A DNA stretch of 30,050 nt from JAAEQG01 sp023133475 (GTDB taxonomy: Bacteria; Planctomycetota; Phycisphaerae; UBA1845): positions 1-30,050 of the forward strand of contig DAOVLE010000037.1 in NCBI GenBank assembly GCA_030631415.1, written 5' to 3'. The position numbers and the translations under genes were made by a program. Shown one piece after another: positions 23,701 to 30,050 of this stretch; the first letter of the stretch is position 1, and each line of letters opens with the position of its first letter. The notes beneath the pieces are model-generated. The model ran no database searches. It had not been told where the DNA came from and saw nothing but the letters and a program-made list of their open reading frames with translations.

Positions 23701-23808
23701 GGGAGCACAACTGGATATGGCGGTGGTTGAACCGCAAGCCAATCGGGCAACCAGCCCGGTAAATGGCGGCTGGAGGTAGCGGGGCTCCCGGCCATATCCG
23801 AGACCGCC
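23701..23808 (+). promoter_or_regulatory. Structured leader, candidate riboswitch
   Basis: GGGAGC (23701-23706) pairs with GCTCCC (23784-23789). GGATATGGC (23713-23721) pairs over 9 bp with GCCATATCC (23791-23799). The helices cross, giving a pseudoknot or a switch. Hairpins GCGGT/ACCGC (23720-23735) and CGGGC/GCCCG (23744-23758) lie between, the second enclosed by GCCA/TGGC (23738-23767). GGCGGT (23719-23724) can also pair with ACCGCC (23803-23808), next to the RBS AAGGAG. Blocks GCACA, CGCAAGCC, CCGGTA and GGTAGCGGGG recall the c-di-GMP-I (GEMM) aptamer, but its GNRA hairpin is not obvious, so the class is unassigned. Confidence 0.5.
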
Positions 23809-23826
23809 AGCAAAGGAGTCGAAAGC

Positions 23827-24444
23827 ATGTTGTCAGAAGTGTATCCCAAAACAGTCAGGCTCAAGGATGGTCGAAGCGTTGTGTTCCGCCCCTTTACCCG
23901 CAACGATTCTGAGCAGTTGCAGGCGTTTCTGGGCACCTTGCCGGACGAAGACCGCCTTTTCCTCCGGCACGATATCCGCAACCCTGCAACGGTGCAACGA
24001 TGGATGGAGGAACTTGAGCACGGGCATATTATCCCCCTTCTAGCCATGAATGGCGAGGAAGTTGTGGGCATCGGCAGGCTGTACGTGACGGACCACGGCT
24101 GGATGCGGCACGTCGGCCACATGCGGTTGATCACCGCCCAAACCCACCGCCATCAAGGTTTGGGCAACCTGCTTGCCGGCGAGTTGGTTGCCCTGGGGGC
24201 AGAGCACAATCTCGAAAAGATTCAGGCCCACGTCATCGAAGATAATGTGGGTGCGGTCAGGATGTGCCAGGCCTTGGGATTCCAAACCGCCGCCGTCCTC
24301 GAGGGCATGGTCAAGGACCAGAGCGGCAAGAGCCGAAACCTGGCGATCATGGTCAACGATATCTCCAATTTGACCCGCATTTTGGAGGATTGGATCCAGG
24401 ATTCGATGCTTCCCGCTTATCGAGTGCCGGGCGGCGGGGCCTAG
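23827..24444 (+). CDS. GNAT-family N-acetyltransferase
   Basis: This 205-residue protein has a GNAT fold. The acetyl-CoA-binding motif A is seen as RHQGLGNLL (108-116), preceded by a strand (VGHMRLIT) and followed by the IQAHVIEDNVGAVRMCQALGF region in parts (132-152), typical of motif B. The N-terminal 10-60 residues resemble acyltransferase-linked GNAT proteins. The substrate cannot be assigned; amino group of a protein or small molecule is usual. ATG at 23827 has AAGGAG 8 nt upstream. It stands alone behind its own promoter and a structured leader, indicating ligand- or condition-dependent expression. Confidence 0.88.
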   Translation: MLSEVYPKTVRLKDGRSVVFRPFTRNDSEQLQAFLGTLPDEDRLFLRHDIRNPATVQRWMEELEHGHIIPLLAMNGEEVVGIGRLYVTDHGWMRHVGHMRLITAQTHRHQGLGNLLAGELVALGAEHNLEKIQAHVIEDNVGAVRMCQALGFQTAAVLEGMVKDQSGKSRNLAIMVNDISNLTRILEDWIQDSMLPAYRVPGGGA

Positions 24445-24464
24445 CCCGAATTTCTCACACCGCA

Positions 24465-24765
24465 GAGAGCGCGGAGATCGCAGAGTATTTCCTACAAGGA
24501 AGTTGCAGCTAAATCAGGGCGTGTCGGGTATGGATGTAGGGCGGGTTCCACCCGCCGCCGGCAAGCGAAACGTAACGCCATAGACGGCGGGTAAAACCCG
24601 CCCTACATTTGTGATTACACCATTTTCTCAGTTTTTCACGTTCCATTTTTTATGAACGCAGAGACGCAGAGAGCGCAGAGAAGAGGGGAGGGAGTACACC
24701 CAACGATAATGTCTCCTCTCCCCCCATTTTCCATTTTTCATTTTCAATTTTCCATTTCCTCCGTG
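24465..24765. repeat. Repeat mosaic before the ACT gene
   Basis: GCAGAGAGCGCGGAG units start the block (24461-24485). Family A lies at 24536-24556 and inverted at 24586-24606. An inverted family-H copy (about 24608-24746) corresponds to 29875-30050 read backwards, ending in TTTTCCATTT units. The gap 24445-24937 has no gene. The final 170 bp before the ACT gene is ordinary sequence without a clear promoter. Confidence 0.85.
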
Positions 24766-24937
24766 CTCTGTGACACATGAAATGATGGGTAAAGCCCTGA
24801 GTGGCATGTTGGTGCGGCTTCGGCTAGGATAGCCTCTTGGTACTGCAACGGTGGAGGTGTCGAGTCTTTTTCAAGTGGGCTCCTCGGCCCCGGTGCATGG
24901 TAATTGATGTCGCATCAGTGGAAGAGGTACGGGACTG

Positions 24938-25345
24938 ATGGAGTATAAGCGCGAAATTATCGAGCAGATATCCATTTTTCTGGAGAATCGGGCCGGAGTG
25001 GTGGCGGACCTGTGTGCCCACATGACCGATCGCAACATCAGCATCCGCGCGATAACGGTTCTGGACACCATCGATATCGGGACGGTGCGGATGGTGGTGG
25101 ATGACCCGGAGAAAGCCAAGGAGGCTCTGGCGGCGGCTGGGGCGGCCTACGTCACAGTGAAATGTCTGGCTTTGGAGGTCCCCAACGCTCCCGGCGGGTT
25201 CGCCAATGCCGCCAGCAAGCTTTCGCTGGCTGGTATCAATATCGAGTATATCTATGCCAGCACGCCGAGTAGCGCGGGAAAGGCCATGGGCATCTTCCGC
25301 GTCTCCGATCTCGAGCGGGCCATGAAACTAGATTACGGAAACTGA
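24938..25345 (+). CDS. Tandem ACT-domain protein
   Basis: This 135-residue protein consists of two ACT domains (about 6-70 and 72-132) and no enzyme domain. The first has ISIFLENRAGVVADLCAHM, the second LEVPNAPGGFANAASKLSLAGINIEYIY, both with the Gly turn where ACT domains bind amino acids. Such stand-alone pairs are regulatory and often linked to amino-acid metabolism or thought to bind effectors near acetate/acetyl-CoA genes; no such neighbour is here. The RBS is weak (GAAGAGG, about 12 nt from ATG). It converges with the transporter gene. Confidence 0.9.
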   Translation: MEYKREIIEQISIFLENRAGVVADLCAHMTDRNISIRAITVLDTIDIGTVRMVVDDPEKAKEALAAAGAAYVTVKCLALEVPNAPGGFANAASKLSLAGINIEYIYASTPSSAGKAMGIFRVSDLERAMKLDYGN

Positions 25346-25356
25346 TCCGGTGTTTT

Positions 25357-25389
25357 GCAAACAGACCGTGTTTGCGACGCACCTTTTTG
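25357..25389. terminator. Possible bidirectional terminator
   Basis: GCAAACA-GACCG-TGTTTGC (25357-25375) is a perfect 7-bp hairpin between two convergent genes. A short T-run (CCTTTTTG) lies about 8 nt after the stem on the plus strand, so it is a weak intrinsic terminator at best. Confidence 0.45.
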
Positions 25390-25411
25390 CCCGTGCCACC
25401 GCTATGGGTGA

Positions 25412-26875
25412 TCAAGTCCCGCGTTCATCACTGCCGCGGTGGCGGAACCAGAGATAGGTCATCAGAACCATGCCGAGCAGCCCCCAAGGCAACATGGAGA
25501 CAAACCAGACCGTGGGGTTAATGACCATCGCCGGCTGAGATGCTGGGGCAGTCGTCGCGATTTCGGTTGCCGTTCCAGCAACGGTGATGGCGAACCTATC
25601 CAGAAACCACCCAAGCCCAACACCGGCTATCCCGGCTCCGAAGTACTGGAACGAATCGATCACCCCGGCGGCAAAACCGGCCATCTTTCGCCCCCCGAGG
25701 TCCATGGCGGCTGCGGTGCCCAGCAGCGAGTGCGTCGCGTTACAGCCGGTGTGGACCCCCAGAATCAGCAACACCGCCACGACAGCCGACGAATGGATCA
25801 TCCCCACCGACATGGCTATTGCGGCTAAAGTGAAAAGCACCTGAATTAAATACAACAGTGCCGCCACCGGGGCACGGCGCCCTTTGAACAGCTTGTCGGA
25901 AATGATCCCCGAACTCAGTGAACCGGCCGATGCCATGAAGGGAAGCGCAATAACCCCCATCCACCAGAATATGGCATCAAGCTTGCCGACCCCCCAGATT
26001 TCGTCCAGGTAGATGACCCACCAGGCGTTGATCGCCGTGCGCACAAACCCGGTGCAGAAATACGCACTGGCTACGATCCAGACCACCGGGTTGGAGGTGA
26101 TTTTACGGAAGACCTCACCGATGTGGATGTGTGCATGTGGATCGTCGTCGGGGTCTTCGTCGTCGTGGACAAGACGATAACCGGCTTCTTCCGGATGGTT
26201 CTTAACCATCAGGTTCATAAGAACGATTATGATTAGGACGACCGCGGGTGGGATTATGAACATGTACCGCCAATCGAGAACCGGGACGGTAATGGTAAAG
26301 AAGATCAACGGAACAGCCAATCCGGTGGCGAGCACCCTGCCGAGTTGCGACGCCGCGGTCTGGCCCAGGTTGATCATAATGCCGAAGATGCCCGCGAACG
26401 TCCCTCGCTCCCGCCGGCGGAACCAGGCAGTATTGATCTTCACCATCCCCGGTGCGCCAAAGGCTTGCACATACCCGTCCGCCATCCGAATGAGAAGCAA
26501 AGCGATAAACAACCACCCAATGTTGGACCACGCGGTAATCCCAAAGAGAATGTTTAGAACAACCGTCCCGATCGCCCCGATGGTCATCGCCTGCTTACCG
26601 CCCAATTTGTCGGTGAACAGACCGTTGAAGAACTGCCCGAAGGCATAGGCCCAGTTCCGCGCCGAATCGATGGCGCCATACTGCTTGTTGCTAAACCCAA
26701 GTTCAGCTTTCAATTCAGGTGCGATAATGCCCAGGTTATAACGGCAGAGATAATAGGTTGCGTAGGTCAGGCCCAGGAAAAACCAGTTTCGCACCCGCCG
26801 AAGCCGAAAGCCCGGAGGATAGTGAAAGACCAAACTTTTTTCATCGGATGCTGTTGCTTGGGGCTCGTCTGGCAT
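25412..26875 (-). CDS. OPA-type MFS organophosphate transporter
   Basis: This 487-residue protein has about 12 membrane segments and belongs to the organophosphate:phosphate antiporter branch of MFS (GlpT/UhpT-like). Two substrate-phosphate arginines of GlpT appear conserved: R45 in YYLCRYNLG and R279 in FVRTAINAWWVIYL. The central cytoplasmic loop (about 237-253) is rich in Asp and His (HDDEDPDDDPHAHIHIG), which is unusual and might bind metal. The likely substrate is a phosphorylated C3 or sugar compound, not determined. ATG at 26875 has GGAG 6 nt upstream; the frame extends to 26905 without RBS. No catabolic partner is adjacent. Confidence 0.85.
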   Translation of the reverse strand: MPDEPQATASDEKSLVFHYPPGFRLRRVRNWFFLGLTYATYYLCRYNLGIIAPELKAELGFSNKQYGAIDSARNWAYAFGQFFNGLFTDKLGGKQAMTIGAIGTVVLNILFGITAWSNIGWLFIALLLIRMADGYVQAFGAPGMVKINTAWFRRRERGTFAGIFGIMINLGQTAASQLGRVLATGLAVPLIFFTITVPVLDWRYMFIIPPAVVLIIIVLMNLMVKNHPEEAGYRLVHDDEDPDDDPHAHIHIGEVFRKITSNPVVWIVASAYFCTGFVRTAINAWWVIYLDEIWGVGKLDAIFWWMGVIALPFMASAGSLSSGIISDKLFKGRRAPVAALLYLIQVLFTLAAIAMSVGMIHSSAVVAVLLILGVHTGCNATHSLLGTAAAMDLGGRKMAGFAAGVIDSFQYFGAGIAGVGLGWFLDRFAITVAGTATEIATTAPASQPAMVINPTVWFVSMLPWGLLGMVLMTYLWFRHRGSDERGT

Positions 26876-27009
26876 GAAGTGCTCCACGAACGCCGCCCGG
26901 CACAAAGCCCGGCGACACTAATCTATTGCAGGGCAAATGGTTATGTCGCAAACGACGTAGCCGGCAGCCCCGCAGGCGGTCTGGACACATTCACCAAACC
27001 TCGGGGAGC

Positions 27010-27015
27010 ATTATA
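27010..27015 (-). promoter_or_regulatory. TATAAT -10 element upstream of the transporter
   Basis: A perfect TATAAT occurs on the minus strand about 135 bp upstream of the transporter ATG. No matching -35 hexamer is found at 16-18 nt, so this is a tentative promoter. Confidence 0.3.
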
Positions 27016-27067
27016 GCGTTGCCCGTCCGGTTGCCATAGACGCACGAACCGATTACTTTGTGTTTGG

Positions 27068-27243
27068 GCGGGTGGCCCATCGCTTTAGGGGCTGTCGATT
27101 TAGTCTGTAGCGTCGCCCCTTGTGGGCGGCGCACCCTTGTTTTTCGCCACCCACAAGGGGTGACGCTACATTGGTGTCCCCCACGGCTAAAGCCATGGGA
27201 CACCCAACCATGCGACGGAGAAGGCGAGTGGAACCCGCCCTAC
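27068..27243. repeat. Second MITE-type copy nested in family F, plus family A
   Basis: GGTGGCCCATCGC-TTTA is the left half of an inverted family-F palindrome. It is followed at 27088 by the same 17-bp end (GGGGCTGTCGATTTAGT) and about 80 bp of the MITE. The right end is missing; another palindrome, CCCACGGC-TAAA-GCCATGGG (27180-27199), comes instead. Family A ends at 27243, 2 bp before the RBS of the next gene. The 26906-27255 gap holds no gene. Confidence 0.85.
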
Positions 27244-27255
27244 CAGGAGATGGTC

Positions 27256-27930
27256 ATGTCGGACATGAGAGGCTTATTCAAAATTTCACCATTCGAGCCG
27301 TTGCGTGAGCACTTGGCCAAGGCCATGGAATGTGTCGCCATGGTCAAGCCCATGTTCGAGGCTTTGCGTGAGGGAGACCATGAGAAGATCGAGGCGCTGG
27401 CTAACGAGGTATTCAAGGCTGAGCACCAGGCGGACATCATCAAGAATGAAATCCGCCAGACCATTCCGCGGACATTTTTCCTGCCGGTCTTTCGTGGCGA
27501 TCTATTGGGCTACCTGAAGCTGCAAGACGACCTCGCCGACTCTGCCGAGGACATTGCCGTATTGTTGACTATCAAGCGTTTGCGGTGGCCTCTGCCGCTG
27601 GACGAGGCCATCTTCAGCTATATCAACAAAGTTCTCTGTGTTTGCAGCAAGACCAAGGCGCTGAGCGATCACCTGCCCGTACTGGTTGAACAGAACTTCG
27701 ACACCCGCGAAGTGGATCGAGCGATCGAGAAGATCAAGGCCATCGAGAAAGCAGAATGGGAGGCGGATCGGTTGGGGCACACCTTGGCCAAGGCCCTCTT
27801 TGCCGAGGAAGATAATATAAAAACCACCGACATCTTACTGTGGTCCAAAGTCTTCGGCGAATTGGGGCAATTGGCCAACCACGCCGAGAACATCGGCGAT
27901 CGCTTGAGAAGGATGTTGGCTTCGCATTGA
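27256..27930 (+). CDS. PhoU-like DUF47 protein
   Basis: This 224-residue all-helical protein belongs to the DUF47/TIGR00153 family of PhoU-like proteins. These are usually encoded next to PiT phosphate permeases and thought to control them. Typical segments are SPFEPLREHL, KAEHQADIIKNEIRQTIPRTFFLPVFRGDLLGYL in parts (about 56-88), DDLADSAEDIAVLL and the C-terminal HAENIGDRLRRML. ATG at 27256 has GGAG 6 nt upstream; the open frame extends back to 27058 but that part translates repeats. The pitA-like gene follows 285 bp downstream on the same strand. Confidence 0.92.
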   Translation: MSDMRGLFKISPFEPLREHLAKAMECVAMVKPMFEALREGDHEKIEALANEVFKAEHQADIIKNEIRQTIPRTFFLPVFRGDLLGYLKLQDDLADSAEDIAVLLTIKRLRWPLPLDEAIFSYINKVLCVCSKTKALSDHLPVLVEQNFDTREVDRAIEKIKAIEKAEWEADRLGHTLAKALFAEEDNIKTTDILLWSKVFGELGQLANHAENIGDRLRRMLASH

Positions 27931-28215
27931 GTTGAGTTGCACGGTAAGGCAACAACCTCAAACAAGCCCCCGAAGGTGGGGATAGAAATTATGCGGCACG
28001 GTGTAGATTCAAATAACGCCACAATCCCATGGCGTTCCGTCGCCCCCGTTGGGAATCCCGAACGTCGGGTCTGCGGACCCGACCTACAAACTTGTTGCCT
28101 TGTTGCCTTGTTGCCTCTTACCTCTTGCCTCGGTTCGGCGGGTGGAACCCGCCCTACATCTCTTGCCTCTTGCCTCTTGCCTTCTTTTTGCACCACAATC
28201 AGGTAGGCTTAAACC
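27931..28215. other. Repeat-rich gap between DUF47 and phosphate permease
   Basis: No gene is present. It holds a GTCGGGTC-TGCG-GACCCGAC hairpin (about 28064-28083), TTGTTGCC and CTCTTGC units, and family A (28137-28157). The two phosphate genes may form one transcript across it; no clear promoter is seen. Confidence 0.6.
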
Positions 28216-29820
28216 ATGCTGTTTGCTGAGGTGACGACTACGACAGCCGCGGTTCTTGGTGGAACGGTTCCCCCTTATTTTGTGTGGTCGGTCCTGGTGA
28301 TTGCCGTCGGGATGTTGATCTGGGACACGATCGAGGTCGGTCGCAACGACGCAGCCAACCTGATCAACGCCGTGTTCGGGGCGAGGATTCTCACCCGCCG
28401 GAACGCCATTCGCGTGGCGGGTGTCGGGGTGGTGCTGGGTGCGGTGATGGCCTCCTCGGTGATCGACACCGCCCGCAAGGGCATCTTCGACCCCACCATG
28501 CTGACACTGGAACAGGCTTTGTGTGTCTACCTGGCTGTTTATATTGTTGACACCATTCTGCTGTACGGCTACTCGGCGTTCGGGATGCCGGTCAGCACTA
28601 CCGCCACATTGGTGTTCGAGTTGCTGGGTGCCTCCTTTGCCATCCAGTATTTTGACATCGTCCACTGGGACAAGTGCGCCAAGGTGATCTGGGCGATTGT
28701 CATGTCGATCGTCATGGCGGGGATCATGGCATTTTTCGTCCAGCGTATCGTCCGCGGCGCCATTCGCGACCGCACAGCCAACTTGAGTGTTCTGTTGGCT
28801 CACGGGGGATGGATCGGCGGCGGGATGCTGGCCGGCCTGTGTTACTTCCTGCTCACCAAGGGCATGAAGCACCTCGAATTCGTCAAGTATCTTAAAGAGA
28901 GCGAGCTTTTCAGGGGGCCCTATGGGGCCATGGTGATCGTTTTAATCCTCTGGGCTGTGTTCGCGGTGCTGATTCACATGCTGCTGGTGGTGTTCGGCAA
29001 ACGGATGGCCAGGCAACTGTTTCCGGCTTTGGCTATTCTGGGCACCATCGCCATGGCGTTTGCCTTCGGGCAGAACGACCTGGCCAACTGTGCTTCGCCA
29101 GGGATTGCGGTGATTACTCTGTTTTGGGCGTGGTTCCAGGGTAATGCCGACGCGGTGACGGTGGCTACGGAGGTGGAGGTCCATACGGCGCTGCTGGGGG
29201 TCTGCGGTATTCTTTTGTTCCTTGGCATGATGACCAAAAATGCTCAGCGGGTGACCGCCGCCGCGGTACGCGCCGGCAGTATGGGCGACCATGTGAAGCT
29301 GTGGGCGCCGGCACTGTTTGTCCGCGCCGCCCAGTGGATTCTCGATCGGCAACGCCGGAGTTCCACACTGGCTCCGCGCCCGGCGCTGAGCCCGCGTGGC
29401 AAGATGATGCACTACGACAGCTTGCGAGCCTGCGTCATCATGTATGTTTCTGCCAGTGTAATCGCCACGGCGTCGAGCCTGGGCTACCCGGTCTCGACCA
29501 CCTATGTGGCATTTTCAGCCATAATGGCCACCGGAATCGGGGACCGCATCTTCCAGCGTGGCGACAGCGCCTTGAAGTTGGGGCGTTTCCTGTGGGTGGT
29601 TTTCTGCTGGTTTGCAGCCGCGGCGATAGCCTCGGTTTCCGCGGGAATTGTCTGTCGTCTGATATATCATCTCAGCGTCCCGGGCATTCTGCTGGGGATC
29701 GGCGCCAACCTGGTCATCCGCCGCTACGTCAAGAAACGCTCCGACGAACACGAACAGCACGTCCGCGAAGCCACCGAAGAACGCATGCACCCCGAGGAGT
29801 ACGCACCCGAAGACGGTTAA
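28216..29820 (+). CDS. PiT-family inorganic phosphate transporter
   Basis: This 534-residue membrane protein has about 10-12 membrane segments. The two PiT signature repeats are present: VGRNDAANLINAVFG (N44-D45) and FGQNDLANCASPG (N287-D288). Members import phosphate (as metal phosphate) with protons or sodium. A hydrophilic loop of roughly 50 residues (about 375-400, basic) separates the halves, and the C-terminus (about 505-534) is charged and His/Glu-rich, perhaps regulatory. ATG at 28216 follows AGGTAGG. Pairing with the PhoU-like gene upstream supports a phosphate-uptake unit. Confidence 0.93.
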   Translation: MLFAEVTTTTAAVLGGTVPPYFVWSVLVIAVGMLIWDTIEVGRNDAANLINAVFGARILTRRNAIRVAGVGVVLGAVMASSVIDTARKGIFDPTMLTLEQALCVYLAVYIVDTILLYGYSAFGMPVSTTATLVFELLGASFAIQYFDIVHWDKCAKVIWAIVMSIVMAGIMAFFVQRIVRGAIRDRTANLSVLLAHGGWIGGGMLAGLCYFLLTKGMKHLEFVKYLKESELFRGPYGAMVIVLILWAVFAVLIHMLLVVFGKRMARQLFPALAILGTIAMAFAFGQNDLANCASPGIAVITLFWAWFQGNADAVTVATEVEVHTALLGVCGILLFLGMMTKNAQRVTAAAVRAGSMGDHVKLWAPALFVRAAQWILDRQRRSSTLAPRPALSPRGKMMHYDSLRACVIMYVSASVIATASSLGYPVSTTYVAFSAIMATGIGDRIFQRGDSALKLGRFLWVVFCWFAAAAIASVSAGIVCRLIYHLSVPGILLGIGANLVIRRYVKKRSDEHEQHVREATEERMHPEEYAPEDG

Positions 29821-29849
29821 CCCGGATATTTCACCGTGGAGCACGCAGG

Positions 29850-30050
<201 letters not shown>

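Noticed and set aside
27058..27255. N-terminal extension of the DUF47 protein
   Set aside because: It translates MITE and palindromic repeat sequence; a good RBS precedes the ATG at 27256 and the remaining length fits the family.

Overview
The window is a GC-rich bacterial chromosome segment, probably from an uncultured anaerobe. My guess is Planctomycetota (Phycisphaerae-like), because the intergenic gaps are packed with palindromic repeats and the gene mix fits, but nothing here proves the taxon. I place 26 protein-coding genes and see no rRNA, tRNA or CRISPR array.

Layout. Positions 146-4468 (minus strand) hold rpsP-trmD-rplS-yraN-tatD followed by a cpaE/tadZ-like pilus ATPase gene. Positions 4678-18065 (minus strand) form one long co-directional block, read from its 5' end: a MarR-type regulator; korDABC (a four-subunit 2-oxoacid:ferredoxin oxidoreductase with overlapping genes); a double-length hdrA; mvhD; an hdrD-like gene; an hdrA-mvhD fusion; a small zinc-ribbon gene; hdrC; hdrB. 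Positions 18330-19238 encode an exported Spy/CpxP-like protein. The right part (19904-29820) holds a diguanylate cyclase, a hybrid histidine kinase, a GNAT acetyltransferase behind a structured leader, a tandem-ACT protein, an OPA-type transporter, and a PhoU-like protein plus PiT phosphate transporter.

The main result is that both hdrA genes carry one in-frame TGA at the same place, in the context Cys-Ser-Ile-TGA-Ile-Leu-Gly-Pro-Lys. HdrA homologues have cysteine (selenocysteine in some methanogens) at this position. Both TGAs are followed at the same distance by a perfect 6-7 bp hairpin with a GGUC loop, as expected for a bacterial SECIS element. I read both as selenoproteins, so the ORFs that look broken here are whole genes of 816 and 1066 residues. 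Together with KorDABC and the HdrB/HdrC/HdrD/MvhD subunits they suggest a redox complex that couples 2-oxoacid oxidation, through ferredoxin and a flavin bifurcation centre, to reduction of an unknown disulfide or other acceptor.

The second result concerns the repeats. Several palindromic families occupy nearly every gap. Seven genes end exactly inside a repeat that supplies their stop codon. A 192-bp MITE-like element with 17-bp perfect terminal inverted repeats sits in the TAAA loop of one palindromic family with a 4-bp target duplication, and an uninterrupted copy of the same site is present elsewhere in the window.
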